DNA of 64,000 nt from Solenopsis invicta (GCF_016802725.1 NC_052665.1:26145001-26209000); one strand, 5' to 3'. Positions 10,677 to 23,143 are shown, counted from the first letter of the stretch. The notes: a model not told the origin generated them from the sequence alone. Program-made: numbers and translations.

Positions 10677-12118
10677 AATGAACAGTGAATAATAAATCAC
10701 GAGTGACAACAGCAAATAGCAAAATGGCTAATCTGCTCCGGAACTCCTTCTTTTTATACTCGATTCTGTCTGTTCGCGAACTGAGCTCTGTTCGCTTGAG
10801 TTCGGCGGAACGAACGGCTGGTTCCGTTCCACGAGAACGCGGGGTGTTGGCGCGAGACGAGGAGCACGGCTTCGATGCGTGGTTGAACGGAGAGCAAGCG
10901 CCGTAGCAAGCGCACGCAAGGAGAGTGAGCGAGAGAGTATGCGAGTAGAATGCGGGAGCGTGAGAAAGCGAGAGAATGCAAGAGCGGTTCGAGACTGAGT
11001 AAGTGGAGAAAGCGATAGAGACAGAAGGGATAAGATAAGCGAATGAGGTGATGGTGAATCAAGCAACACCGTTAATGATTGCACAGTCACACAAAGTTTA
11101 TATTTCCTTTTAAAACAGTTTGTTGTTAATCGTCAGGTACAATTTTAAATTTAAGTTGCAGTTTACAGAGACGCCGATTCGCGCCGCACTCACTCACACC
11201 ACTAGGTGAGGCTACACTCCGATGATCGAGTGACGAACGGATTAGTTATATAGTTTTAAACTGAGAAGTCGATTTTAATGAAGTCGTGTACACTGTAAGC
11301 ACGTTCGTAAAATGTACGACGCTCCTTAGTTTGCACAGGAGTTTTTCGCGTAACCACGGAAATTCGGCTAAGTCTTCTCTATCGCACTTATAATAATACG
11401 TCTCAACCGCGCGCTTGCTAACTCGCTTCTGCCTTTTGGATTCGGCAGGAATTCTTATCCGCGCCCGAATTTGCCTATTCGATGGTGGGGCATCGTTAGC
11501 TTTACAATATCAGGCGAGATCGCCTTCTAGTTATCGGTATGCGGACGCGGAATTTGAGCAAACACGCAAATACGAGTTGTTGTTGAAACCGTGTCTTAAG
11601 CTGAGATATAATGCCACGAACGAAAGTCGTGGCCAAATATGAAATTTATAGAATGCGAGAAACTAAAGGGACGAACGTTCGCGTGATATTAAATAGAATT
11701 ATCGGATATCTTTCTTACGATCTTTAACACTGCCTATGATTCATATGGGGTTTTAATCCCCAGATATATTATTTCTTATTATCGCCCACGCAATATTTCT
11801 CAGAATTTTGGCTTCTAATCTGTTTTTTATTTGACTAATCCATCCTATCAGTTAGGTTCCTTAGGAGATCGTTATCTATTAATTCTTGTGCGGCAGCGGT
11901 TTAGCATCGAAGGAGTCAATCATCCGCGTTTTAACACTTGCTTTCGGCGAAACCGACACGTGTCAAGCGTAGAGCAACCGTATTGACTCGACCAAACAAT
12001 TCTAGCTTATTTACGCGGCTAAAGTGGACCACTTATTCGTGATCTCTGGTCGCTTGGCCGCATCGATTTTGAAAGGAAAGAATTGTTATTTCGCAGGACG
12101 TAACATATAAATATAAGG
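10677..12118. other. GC-mixed region, no recognised gene
   Basis: Contains a purine-rich block (about 10915-11010, GAGCGAGAGAG-type) and several chance frames. A 5' LTR or untranslated part of a degraded retroelement is possible but I found no paired end. Confidence 0.4.
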
Positions 12119-13322
12119 TGTAACGAACCGCCTTCCGACCCCCCCCGGACCGCCAAATCGTCCGAACCGTCCGGTCGAACATCCGCCAGACGGCCGTTAA
12201 ACGGCGCATAGCGCCTAACAAATACACGAATATCGGAGCAAACAAGCGATCGCTCCCGCGCTCTCATCTTCGCGCGCACGCGCTCTCGTTCCCGCGCCGT
12301 CCGCAACCACGCTATACGCGCGTGGTCCGGAGCAAGAGACCCGAGATCGAGTGGCGGGGATGCTGCCGCCGGACCGCTCCGCCGTAACACGCCGCGCATC
12401 CCCCTCGCCTCGATTCTCGGATATATAAGGCGACGTTCGCCGGAGGCAGGGACCTGATCCGCTTCTGGCCGGTCCGCCGAACAGAAGTCTCCCCAGGTTG
12501 TCACTGAGATCGAGCGCCTCGGTCTCCGCTAAGTTACTTAGCTGGCAGCCGCTTCCGAGTCCGCTCCCGAGCTCCGCTTCCCGACTCGTCAACCTGGGCT
12601 CAAGTACACTTGGGCCCCGTCAAGTCACTTGACACGAAGGCGATTCTCCATCTACTCCGCCTCCCGAGTCCGACGCCACCTCACGTACGGGGGTACGGTG
12701 CTCCGTGCCTCCACCAAGCGCACTTGGCGTGAGGGGGTGTCCCCGGCGAACATTCGCTGTCTTAACCGCCTCGCGACGGTCCGCGCTGCGAAGCCGACGA
12801 GGAAACACGGATCCGTATACGCGCCGCACTCACCGCCCCCCGCGCCGCGCTACCACCGAACGTTACGGCCACAAAAACAAGGCCGCCGGGATTCGCAGAA
12901 AAACACGCGACTAAATTCCACGAACCGCGTCTCGCACGACAGGTGAACCTGTAAATAGATTCCCGCGTATATAGACTACGCCGAGCCGAATTTCTGTGTC
13001 ACGTCCGTCCGCGCGCTTAACCGATTTAACTCCGGATATATGTATCGCGTCCGTCCGAGCGTCTAGGAGAATTAAGTTTGTGTCGCGTCCGTCCGCGCGT
13101 CTTGTAAATCTAAGTTCTACATGTTTGTATCACGTTCGTCCGCGCGTTCGAACACAAGGCTCTGTACCGCATCCGTACAACCGCCGATGTCAATGTAACA
13201 ACGTCTAGTAGAATAAACACGTTGATATTTTCTACCTTTAAGAAACGTCTAATTCCTCCAAGCGACCTTTCGCACCCGATCCTGTACCGTCGACCGTCCG
13301 TGCGCGAAACACGGTCGTTACA
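12119..13322. repeat. LTR-like block (TGTAACGAAC...CGGTCGTTACA)
   Basis: Begins TGTAACGAACCG and ends CGGTCGTTACA, an inverted TG...CA pair typical of Ty3/Gypsy LTRs. Inside are a TATATAAGGCG box at about 12422 and an AATAAAC signal at about 13211. Four or five diverged tandem units built on TCGCGTCCGTCCGCGCG lie at about 12998-13165. Size (1.2 kb) and design match the solo LTR at 58962-60219. The flanks AAGG and ATAT do not form a target duplication, so the ends may be off or the copy rearranged. Confidence 0.5.
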
Positions 13323-13479
13323 ATATCTTAAAAGAATTGACCAAGTTAGACAATCAAACAAACAATTTAGGTCTGGAAAACACTTAATCACACGCACGCA
13401 CGCACACACGCACACATACACACACTTGTTGCACTCAAACAACACAATCAGATAATCAGTCAACACTCAAATCCGCTCT

Positions 13480-14135
13480 ATTAAAGATAAAAAATTTAGA
13501 AAGTAAACTCAAAGAAGCAAATGGAAAACTCACCAACAAGATTGTTTGCAGAGTCAATAAAACACACAAAAATCTACAACAACGTATAAGAAAAGTAAAA
13601 AACTTAAGATCACGTATTGAAAAAAGTTTATTAAAGTTTTTAGAGATATTACATAAAGTAATTTTAATAATGATCAAATTAAATGGCTTCAAAATGATTT
13701 TTCTAAACTGGAGTATATAGATGGTCTGACGAAACAATGAAGAAAGCAATTTGAATAAAATTTTCTTGTACTACAACCGGTTATAAAGAACTTCTAAAAT
13801 AAAAGATTCCTCTACCTTCATCACGCACACTGAGACGAAGTATGGAAACATTTAATTTTTATCCAGGAATATGTGATGACATGTTTGAGGTATTAAAAGA
13901 AAAAGTATTACACTTTCAAGATGATAGAGACAAGGATTGTATGTTGGCTCTTGATGAAATAAGTCTTGCATCTGGCGAACAACATGATATGTCAACTAAT
14001 TTTCTCATTGGAAGTACTAACATTCCTAATAGTAATGGTAAATTGAATTTCTCTAATGCACACAGAACGCAGAAAAGTTTGTGCCGCGCGACAAAGAGCA
14101 ACAGGGTAGTTAATGAACTTATAACTTTTCCATAA
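13480..14135 (+). pseudogene. P-element/THAP9-type transposase fragment
   Basis: Read across frames it gives the linker and early catalytic region of a THAP9/P transposase: a lysine-rich coiled-coil stretch from 13480, then WSDETMKKAI, a stop, IKFSCTTTGYKELLK, a stop, KIPLPSSRTLRRSMETFNFYPG, and DDMFEVLKEKVLHFQDDRDKDCMLALDEISL. At least two in-frame stops and frameshifts earlier in the coiled coil show it is dead. The LALDEISL segment carries the first catalytic aspartate expected in the family. The frame loses similarity after about residue 60 of the last open stretch. It is a different lineage from the P element at 24.7-38.1 kb. Confidence 0.7.
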
Positions 14136-14139
14136 TAGT

Positions 14140-14622
14140 GAGATTGATTATAACGTCGCCTTTTGCCACTCGGCAAACATTTCCACATCCTGTGTGTAAA
14201 AAAAAATTATATAAATCAGAATGTCAAATATTAATATTACTGATATTTTGTTTAAGGTGACATAGGCTGTTTTCTTTTTTGTACGCGAAAGTGGAGCAAA
14301 GTGAGCAAGAGGCGGTGAAGAAAAAGAGGCGGGAAAACTGAGAGGGCGACTACCCGAAATAAATCGCTGAATAATTGTAGAATAAAGTTTTTTTAATTTA
14401 CTACACTCTTTTACGTTCAAACAGCGCAAATCTACAACGACGTGATCGATAGCAAAATCTTAGCTCGAGAGACGTATGCCAATTCTAATATAAAGTCCGT
14501 GTACGCGTCGATTATTAGTGAGCTCCGAGTTATCTCGCAAAACAACTGCGGAGCGCGCTTGATATTTGTACCATATATAGACAACAATTCCTCTCGAAAG
14601 ATCCAGGCGTGAATTCAGTAAA
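14140..14622. other. AT-rich, no gene seen
   Basis: No coding or repeat structure recognised apart from short AT runs. Confidence 0.4.
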
Positions 14623-14624
14623 TA

Positions 14625-15939
14625 CGAGGTGTGATCAAAAAGTAAGGTGACTTTACATTTTTATAAAAAAATATTTATTTATTGATCTAAAATTATGTTA
14701 TCCCCTTCAAAATAATCCCCCTCTGATACAATGCATTTGTGCCAGCGTTTTTTCCAGTCGTCAAAATATTTCTGAAATGCACTTTTGGGTATTGCCTTGA
14801 GCGATGCAGCCTTAATCTCCTCAATCGTCGCAAATCTTCGTCCTTTCATAGGCCTTTTCAATTTTGGGAAGAGGAAAAAGTCGCAGGGGGTCAAGTCTGG
14901 TGAATACGGTGGCTGAGGCATGATGATAGTATTGTTTTTGGCCAAAAAAGTACTTACTAGTAACGACGTGTGCGCAGGTGCATTATCATGGTGCAGAATC
15001 CATGAATTTTCTTTCCACACTTCCGGACGTTTTTTTCTTATTGATTCACGCAAACGCCGCATAACCTCAAGGTAATATTCCTTATTTACTGTATGACCTT
15101 GTGGTAGGAATTCTTGATGCACAACGCCATGGTAATCAAAGAAAACTGTGAGCAAAACCTTCACATTCGAACAAACTTGGCGTGCCTTTTTTGGTCTTGA
15201 CTCTCCTGGGCTCTTCCACTGGGATGATTGGGCTTTGGTTTCGACGTCATAACCATATACTCATGTTTCGTCACCAGTTATAACTTTTGAGCAGATCAGG
15301 ATCATCATTGACGTCGTTCAACATGTCTTGGGCGATGTTCATGCGACGCTGCTTCTGATCAAAATTAAGCAGTTTTGGAACGAATTTCGCTGACACACGT
15401 GTCAGCAAAAGAAAACATTCGTTAAAATTGATTGGCATGAGCCAAACGATATGTTAAGATCATCAGCTATTTCTCTAATCGTGATTCGACGATTTTTCAA
15501 CACAATTTCTTTCACTTCCTGAACATTTTCGTCGGTTTTTGACGTGCTGGGGCGTCCAGAGCGAGGTTCATCGTTAACATTTTCTCGGCCCTCTTGGAAT
15601 AACTTATACCATTTATAAACATTTTTTTTGCTCAAAGTTGACTCACCGTACGCCACTGTCAACATTTCAAGAGTTTCTGAACACTTAATACCATTTTTTA
15701 CACAAAAATTAATACAAACTCTCTGCTCCATTATTTTCAACAGCAAAAAGTCGCCGAGCACGCAAACACGAGTCTAACCTTTATGCCTCTCACATAAAAA
15801 CAACACATGCTATATAATCAAAACTATGAACATATGATCGTGACGAGTGTACCAACACAAAAAAAAAAAAATATTTGAAATTAGAGTGTACAGAGCGCGC
15901 GAAATTCAAAAAGTTACCTTACTTTTTGATCACACTTCG
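14625..15939 (-). mobile_element. Mariner element flanked by TA
   Basis: Terminal inverted repeats of 27 bases, CGAGGTGTGATCAAAAAGTA... on the left and its near-perfect reverse complement ending ...CACACTTCG on the right (two mismatches), with TA on both outer sides (14623-14624 and 15940-15941). At 1315 bases it is full length for mariner. One dead transposase gene lies inside on minus. Confidence 0.9.
14679..15731 (-). pseudogene. Mariner transposase (DD34D), inactivated
   Basis: From ATG 15731 the minus strand encodes the helix-turn-helix part (MEQRVCINFCVKNGIKCSET, RRITIREIADDLNISFGSCQ). After damage near 15402-15420 it continues through LLNFDQKQRR, VITGDET, the second catalytic block ILHHDNAPAHTSLLV, the third YSPDLTPCDFFLFPKLKRPM and a C-terminus WKKRWHKCIVSEGDYFEGDN. 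Breaks are loss of frame near 15405, a further one-base shift near 15290, and a TGA replacing the tryptophan after GDET. The three catalytic aspartates are still visible. It copies by cut-and-paste when intact; this one cannot. Confidence 0.9.
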
Positions 15940-15946
15940 TATATAC

Positions 15947-16200
15947 AGGGTGATTCAAAATACCTATTGGTCCCGAAGCTGGCATATTCGTAATCGAATT
16001 CTGAGACGATTTTTCCTTTTGCAAAAATTTGTCCGGAGCTTAGTTTTCAAGTTACAATAAGAATTAGTTAGCGTATATAACGGGTCAGGTACAAGTGGTA
16101 GACAGGGGCGGCGCGACTCACTGTTACACGTGGGTGTTTCCGTGGGGCACCTCCTGCGCTCAAATGACTGACAAAAGTACATGGACAGCACATTCCTACT
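15947..16200. repeat. Fragment of an unidentified element starting CAGGGTGATTC
   Basis: CAGGGTGATTCAAAATACC directly follows the mariner's right TATA and resembles a transposon end I associate with dispersed insect repeats. I cannot find the opposite end. It is followed at about 16207-16236 by a (TC)n run. Confidence 0.3.
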
Positions 16201-16204
16201 TAAA

Positions 16205-16239
<35 letters not shown>

Positions 16240-16329
16240 ACTTTAATTATGCTACCCACATAGAAATTGACCTCCAGTGGATGTCCATCGCCCTTCCATA
16301 CCTCTATGGGACGTCTATCTCCATGGTGG

Positions 16330-17040
16330 AAGTCAGATGGACGTCTATTAGAAGTCCATGAAACCTCCATACCTCCATGGGATTTTACTTCCATCATGGA
16401 AGTTAGATGGACGTCCATTAGAAATCCATGAAACCTCCATAGCTCCATGGAATTTTACTTCCATCATGGAAGTCAAATAGATCTCCATTAGACATCCATC
16501 CAACCTCTATAGCTCCATGGGATTTTATTTTCATCATAGCAGTCAGATGGACATCCATTAGAAGTTCATGAAACCTCCATAGCTCCATGAGATTTTATTT
16601 CCATCATGGAAGTTAGATAGACGTCCATTAGAAGCTATAAAACCTCCATAGCTCCATGGAATTTTACTTCCATTATGGAAGTCAGATAGATCTCCATTAG
16701 ACATCCATTCAATCTCCATAGCTCCATGGGATTTTACTTCCATCATGGAAGTCAGATAGATCTCCATTAGACATCCATCCAACCTCCATAGCTCCATGGG
16801 ATTTTACTTGTATCATGGAAGTCAGATAGGTCTCTATTAGACATCCATCCAACCTCCATAGCTCCATGGGATTTTATTTCCATCATAGAAGTCAGATGGA
16901 CATCCATTAGAAGTCCATTAAACCTCTATAGCTTCATAGGATTTTACTTCCATCATGGAAGTCAGATGGACGTCCATTAGAAGTCCATAAAATTTCTATA
17001 GCTTCATGAAATTTTACTTTTATCATAGAAGTCAGATAGA
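16330..17040. repeat. 70-base tandem repeat, about ten copies
   Basis: Successive units start CCATGGGATTTTACTTCCAT and recur every 70 bases (for example at 16724 and 16794). Each contains TGGACGTCCATTAGA- or TAGATCTCCATTAGA-type segments. Unit-to-unit divergence is a few to about fifteen percent by eye. Confidence 0.85.
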
Positions 17041-17585
17041 TTCCGTAAAGCATATAATGCGCATGACGTTATCCTTGTTGATCATTAGAAGTTAAACAAG
17101 GATAAAATGTTATATTACGTATATCATGCGCTCTCTGTACGGAATTTGATCATTATCTCTTTATTAAAACAATTATGCAACTAATTTGTTTATAACAATT
17201 ATAACAACTATGACAATTAAAAAAGCGTCATATATGTTTTTTTAGTAATTTTTCTCGGTGAATCGATTGGCGCAATCAGTTCTCCTCTACAGTCAGTTTT
17301 GACAATTTGTTTATAACAACTAATTGCAAAATTAACTTTGGCAACGGGCTTTTTACGTCATTAATGTTTTTTCATGCTTTGATACTATTTCTAATTGTTG
17401 TTTTTTGACTGATTTGGCCATGGGCAGAAACAAGTTTTAATTATTTATATAATTTATATTAAAAATATCTAAGGCTAAATAAACAAAAGGTTAATAAGAG
17501 TGTTCGCGCGATACCCAAGACGCCAGTTTTTTCTTGTTCAAATCAGCTTTACTTCAAATACAACTTTTTATTAATAATCTCACAA

Positions 17586-17658
17586 GTGTACGTTTAGCTC
17601 AGTGTTAAGATACTAGGTTATCGTTCCGAAGATCTTAGGTTCGAATCCCGCCGGCGCC
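17586..17658 (+). ncRNA. tRNA-like sequence (relic or SINE head)
   Basis: TAGCTCAGTGTTAAG looks like a tRNA D-arm/A box, and GGTTCGAATCC 35 bases on is an exact B box/T-arm, followed by CGCCGGCGCC. The 5' acceptor strand does not pair with the 3' strand and the anticodon stem is poor, so it is not a working tRNA. It lies in the middle of the CCCACATAG element. Confidence 0.5.
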
Positions 17659-18129
17659 GATGCGTTTCAAAAATTTATAAAATAGTACATAATTGTAATT
17701 AGTAAATTAAAATGTTGTATGTGAAACAGTGAATACAGATTAAGCTATAAAAATAATAAAATTTGTTTAAAAAAAAATTTTTTTTACCGTCCATTAGATG
17801 TCCACTGAAGGTCCGAACTTCCACGGTACACGTCCATTAATAATCTAAGTAACATCTGCTGAGACTCCATAAAGCCTCTACTAATAATCCACGTGACATC
17901 GGTTTGTCATCCACTAAGGCTCTATGAACCCTTTATTAATGATCCACGTAACGTCTAATGGACATCCGTTGTTAACGTCTAATGGACGTCCAATGGACGT
18001 GCGCAATGCGGAACTGTGGATGTCTAGTGGCCGTCCATTGGATGTTCATGGGACGTCCACTGGAAGGTCCGTACTTCCACGGCAAACATCCATTAGACGT
18101 CCATTGGAGGTTTTAGTTCTATGTGGGTA

Positions 18130-18555
18130 CATTTAACTTGTCAAATTTCGATCTGTCATCCGGCCGTCAAATATCGGGATAACCGTGAAATCTTCAAGTA
18201 AGTTTACATTATTATAATAAATGTACGCCCGCGAATAATAAAAATTAATGCAAATTAGATTACTTAAATGTGCACTTGCAAGTTAAAAGTAGCACTTTTA
18301 AAACGCACAAAAAGGGATAGAAAGAAGAGAGAGAGAGAGAGACGGGGGGGGGGGGCTTTGAACAAGTTTAAGCACGTTTACTTACGCACACGGCGATCAG
18401 TTTATTGTTTCCACGATGCGACAGTTCAATTTAAATTTGTCCTTCATCCAGATCTATCCCTCGAAGTTGTTTCACCACATTTACACTATTTACTCTGCAT
18501 TTGATTGATAAACGCGGAGCTACGCGACGAACCGATCGATCGACTTTGACTTTGA
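18130..18555. other. Spacer before palindrome 2, no gene
   Basis: Mixed sequence with a GA-rich tract and a G run near 18320-18355. No feature recognised. Confidence 0.4.
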
Positions 18556-18559
18556 AACA

Positions 18560-19054
18560 TGATTATGGTGCGAAATCAACAATATTCACTGAATACCAGG
18601 AGGATGTTTTAGCGTATATAGCAGGGTTTGTTGCTAAACAAACAGAAAAAAAAAATGTAATTCCTGTATTGAAGGCTTAAAACAAACCGTATCACCGTCT
18701 CAGTTGCAGAAACGAAAACAATATGGCAAATTATTTAATGCGTCAGACAATGTTGTAAAAATTTGCAAAGCAGCAGAACATATTTTTAGAACAAATGAGA
18801 ATATCTTACATTCTAAAAATGTTATGGAGAAATTAATAATATTTACAATAAAAAACCTTCCTGTGAATGATTTATTTACTGAAGTGGAGCATTCATTTAA
18901 TCAAGCTCCATTAGCGGATCATAAAAATCAATTGATCCGAATTTTATTGAAAAAGTTTTTCATCCTTCGTCTTCACCATTATGCAGCCTTGAAGAATAAT
19001 AAAATTGATCGAGTACGAGCGAAATTTACAAAATTTATTTTATTTAAAAATCAA
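18560..19054 (+). pseudogene. C-terminal end of P-element transposase, left arm copy
   Basis: Encodes HDYGAKSTIFTEYQEDVLAY, IAGFVAKQ, a stop, then in a new frame from 18704 the family's terminal block: MQKRKQYGKLFNASDNVVKI, HSFNQAPLADHKNQLIRILL, FFILRLHHYAALKN and RVRAKFTKFILFKNQ with a stop at 19057. The right-arm copy lost four bases in this last block. Everything upstream is missing because the palindrome breaks at 18556, so this is a tail only. It is followed by the P element's 3' terminal repeat at about 19175-19290. Confidence 0.85.
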
Positions 19055-19269
19055 TAATATTGATATAAAATTATTACATTCAATTATTAACTTTTGACGT
19101 TTCATAGTTTAATTTCATCACTCCTTAATCTCCTTCATTCCCCTACTTTTTTATTCTACTTCTTTTTTCCCCACTATACATATTAATAGACAGAGAGAAA
19201 GTTACTGTTCGAAGTAGGTTGTCTCTTTCTAAAGTGAGGACATTTCCTTAACATGGGCAGAATAGGGAA

Positions 19270-19720
19270 CGCGCAGTCTATGTATTATAATTCCAGTCTT
19301 GAGGCTTCTGTGGCCATTGCTATTGTTAATCGAGAGGGTTTCCGGATAGATGCCACGTGCGTGTTGGGCACTTTGCCGACGTTTCGCAAACGTTGCAGCT
19401 TGCATCATCAGGGCTGAGAGCTCTGATATTGAGCTCCCTTCGGTTGTGTTAGTCCTTATATATCCCCATTGCGCCCGGTGGGGGTTGGGGTGGGGAATTT
19501 GACTTGGTCAGCCAATTAGAGCATTTTGATTGACCGGCCGGTCAATTAAAAAACCCGGGAGAACGGTATGCCAAATAGGATTTACTTGAAGGCCTTTGTC
19601 GCGGTTGAGGTTGTCAGGATGTTTTAAGATTTCCAGACTTTCCCGATATTTTCTGGCAAAGTAGCCTTGTGACGGGGCCAACATGGTAGACTTATCATAC
19701 TGCACGGCATGTCCATTGTA
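19270..19720 (-). mobile_element. Penelope-like 3' end, left arm copy
   Basis: Mirror of 24265-24692. The minus strand encodes FARKYRESLEILKHPDNLNRD, the C-terminus typical of Penelope-like elements. A hammerhead-like core lies downstream of it on minus at 19382-19411. The element is 5'-truncated. Confidence 0.75.
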
Positions 19721-20080
19721 TTATAAGTCTATGACTAGAGACGTGATGGTACAAATGCAAACCAGATACTTGATAGTCTTTTTTTCTTAATATAAATAAG
19801 ACTGTTTTGACCAAATCAAATATTTTTAACAATAAATAAATCCATGCACATCTAGTAATCTACAATAAGATTACTGCATTACTTTAACAAAAATATACAT
19901 GAAATTGATAGAGAGAATTACAGAGAAATACTAAATTTTCAAATTTATGAATAGGATACCTGCTGATGGCATATATTTTCTTATAAAAATGTTTAATAAA
20001 TTATTATTATCTTTAATGCATTATAATTGTAAGAATAATCCGGACCGAGACATATTATTTTATTCGTAAATAAACCTGCA

Positions 20081-20838
20081 TTAGTTGCTTCGTAAATTAT
20101 CCACGAAAATTTGAATGATATTATACAATTGTATAAGCGTCTTTAATTTGTATGGTGGCTTGTTCTTCATGAATTTTGGCCCATAGACGAGCACAAAGTA
20201 CAGATATGCGAATGTTATAAGTGGTATTTGATAAGCAGAATCTACGAACAATAGATCGGCTACTCTTGATTCTGAAAACCAAATTACTATGTTGAAACAT
20301 TTTGCAAAACATATATATTTAAATATCACATGACACATATTTTATTAAAGAAAAAAAAACATTTATTATTACAACAGAAAGCAATCAATTATAAGAAGAC
20401 ATTGCTTTTCGGTCAATTTTTACGATTTACACATATAAAATTTAATTAAGTTTAAACTACAGTAATGTTTAAATTGGCAAAGGAATTACATGTTTACAAA
20501 ATTAATTTATTAAAATTAAATCTATTTATTTATATATTATTGTTTATTAACAACATTAATGTTCCATGCATTTTCTCACGCTGAAACTGTTATACGTGCT
20601 ATTTTACGTCACATTTCTTTTAAAAATTTTCGTAGGAGTAACTCATTTCTAAAAAATTGTAAATTGTTATAAGATATTGTTAGTAAATCTCAAATTATTA
20701 CACTATCAAGAAGCACAGTCACGTCTTGCGCCAAATGATACGCAAAGTGATTGTTTATTTGAAAAGTTTTTGATAATACTCACCGAGCTCTTTCGTCCAA
20801 TAATATAGCATGTCTTGTAAGAGATCTATGATAGATAA
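20081..20838 (-). pseudogene. ELOVL fatty-acid elongase, first exons only, left arm
   Basis: Exon 1 on minus ends at 20784 with donor GTGAGT and encodes a short N-terminus ending LLQDMLYYWTKEL. Exon 2 starts at 20271 after TTTTCAG and encodes SRVADLLFVDSAYQIPLITF, VYGPKFMKNKPPYKLK and LIQLYNIIQIF, the first membrane region of very-long-chain fatty-acid elongases. The catalytic HxxHH box and all later exons are absent. Identical to the right-arm copy as far as I checked. Direction is away from the palindrome centre, as for the amidase in palindrome 1. Confidence 0.75.
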
Positions 20839-21472
20839 TTGCCCTGTATCGTCTTTGAATCGTTACTTTTCTTATATAACAAAATATCACCGTTTAAATA
20901 TATGTAGTATTATTCGTTTATCTTATATTGCAAAGCAACCGTATTGGCGTGATCGATTAGAACCGATTGTACCCACTCATCGAATACGCACGATCATTTC
21001 TACGCACTCGAGCTTTTATTTACTCTATATCTATACTTTGTACTTTGCTCTTCATTCCGCATATTAGATGAGTATAATCTTTCAATATGACTTTACTATA
21101 TGTTGGCAACAAATGCTATTGTGATATATGTATACTAATTACAATTGGTTGCAACAATACGATTTTAATTTTACAATTAGCATAAGTAATTTTTAAAAAC
21201 GATATTTAGTGGAGTAATTAAAAGAAAAGCAGATTTTATTTTGTCTATAACTTAAAATAAATTTTTCTACGATTACATTTTTTTAAATTGTAAATTGATG
21301 AAGCTTGAATTATTGCATTATATAATTATATAATTTTACTTTAATAAAGTTATAAATGAACGAACTTTTGTTATATAATAGTAACAATGATGCATAACAG
21401 ACTGATTTTTGTATATCTTAAGTAATCATAATAACTACTTTAATTTTTATACAATCGAATTATGATAAAAAT

Positions 21473-22509
21473 GCAACCGAAGGAGAAAAAGATTTGATAG
21501 ATTTAAGATTCAAAATTGTAGAAGATACTAAGCATCATTGAGAAATACAATTTTAAAAATTGCTTTTAGCTTTAGGAAAAGCTCTTAGATGAATTAACTA
21601 AACTTAAAAAATAATTATTTTTTGATGAACTGATTTAAATTGTAATTTTTTACTTGTATTTTTAATTTTTTTAATTTAATTCCAAAAAATTATAGACTCA
21701 ACAATCAATGGAAGTGCAACACAAAAACTGCTCTAGGTTTTGACAAAAAATTATTACATGGCTGTGGTTTCCTCCTTTGCGATCTGGGTCTGCACAAATA
21801 TGTCTAATTCATAAGATAAATATACAAGTGAAAGAAAAGAAAAATATCTGTTAACGTTGCGGAGATTTAAACAAAATAATAGAAGATGCTAAACTAAAAG
21901 AATTGAAAAATAGGAGTTTGAAAATTGCTTCCAGCAATGGTTAAAACGCTAAGACTAATTTATAAAGTAAAAAATAAAATTAATCATAATAAAGAAATAG
22001 CTCAATCTAAATGTATCATTTTTTTAATGTGTAAAATTTTTTTAATATCCTATTGTTCAAACATAAATTTAATGCAAATATTTAAAAAAGAACATAACAT
22101 ATATAAAAATAGAATATGATAATTATGTACTATGTCATTATTTTATATACGCTTGTATAGAATTTCCGTAAAATTTATTATTTTTAAAGCATGTATGAGA
22201 AAATTTAGATGTTATATTGTTAAGATGTCCCTGTGGGCTCATTGTCGATGCGTTGCGATACGCGCGTTTCACTGTCATGCGCCCCCTGTCGTATTGGCTC
22301 GCGTCTGACTATCGAGTCTACCGATCTAGCTGCGCCACACACTCTTGTTCTGCTTGCCCGCTTCTACGTGTCGTCCTGTCCACCCGCAAATAAAGACCTC
22401 CATTTTTCTTGTGAATACGCTGTGTACGAATTTATCAAATCTGCCTCCACCCAGTGTGCTCTAACATATATATACAATTTAAAGTTTAATCTACTATAGA
22501 AAATACAAA
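21473..22509. other. Unique spacer of palindrome 2
   Basis: About 1 kb present once between the arms. Mostly AT-rich and non-coding. It holds a small solo LTR at 22218-22466. Confidence 0.7.
22218..22466. repeat. Small solo LTR with TATAT target duplication
   Basis: Begins TGTTAAGATG and ends GCTCTAACA (TGTTA/TAACA inverted ends), 249 bases, far more GC-rich than its surroundings, with AATAAAG at about 22390. Flanked by TATAT on both sides (22213-22217 and 22467-22471). Length and 5-base duplication fit BEL/Pao or Copia. No internal region remains. Confidence 0.65.
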
Positions 22510-23143
22510 ATTTTTATCATAATTCGATTGTATAAAAATTAAAGTAATTATTATGATTACTTAAGATATACAAAAATCAGTCTGTTATGCATCATTGTTA
22601 CTATTATATAACAAAAGTTCGTTCATTTATAACTTTATTAAAGTAAAATTATATAATTATATAATGCAATAATTCAAGCTTCATCAATTTACAATTTAAA
22701 AAAATGTAATCGTAGAAAAATTTATTTTAAGTTATAGACAAAATAAAATCTGCTTTTCTTTTAATTACTCCACTAAATATCGTTTTTAAAAATTACTTAT
22801 GCTAATTGTAAAATTAAAATCGTATTGTTGCAACCAATTGTAATTAGTATACATATATCACAATAGCATTTGTTGCCAACATATAGTAAAGTCATATTGA
22901 AAGATTATACTCATCTAATATGCGGAATGAAGAGCAAAGTACAAAGTATAGATATAGAGTAAATAAAAGCTCGAGTGCGTAGAAATGATCGTGCGTATTC
23001 GATGAGTGGGTACAATCGGTTCTAATCGATCACGCCAATACGGTTGCTTTGCAATATAAGATAAACGAATAATACTACATATATTTAAACGGTGATATTT
23101 TGTTATATAAGAAAAGTAACGATTCAAAGACGATACAGGGCAA

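Larger units (their letters stand above)
16255..18127. mobile_element. TA-flanked element with CCCACATAG ends (copy 1)
   Basis: The left end CCCACATAGAA and right end TTCTATGTGGG are inverted and bordered by TA (16253-16254, 18128-18129). The 1873-base body has no transposase. It is made of subterminal arrays rich in TGGACGTCCA-like palindromes: a 70-base tandem array on the left and looser copies on the right at 17790-18110. AT-rich DNA and a tRNA-like segment lie between. The TA duplication fits a Tc1/mariner-mobilised non-autonomous element. A relative with the same ends lies at 45223-46535. Confidence 0.7.
18556..21472 (-). repeat. Left arm of palindrome 2
   Basis: Starts at AAACATGATTATGG inside P-transposase sequence and ends at ...CGAATTATGATAAAAAT. 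It is the reverse complement of 22510-25420, almost base for base. The differences I found are few: a 4-base indel near 18866 (present here, missing in the right arm), an A/G change near 18661, and one substitution next to GGCACTTTGCC at about 19370. That identity points to a young duplication. Confidence 0.9.

Noticed and set aside
12019..13466. Several 60-160 codon frames in GC-rich DNA
   Set aside because: They overlap on both strands inside the LTR-like block and show no family motif.
17586..17658. Working tRNA gene
   Set aside because: The acceptor stem does not pair and the anticodon arm is poor.
20810..21067. 85-codon frame repeated in both palindrome arms (also 22915-23172)
   Set aside because: It lies antisense to the ELOVL exon 1 region and has no family motif. 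Its repetition is due to the palindrome.
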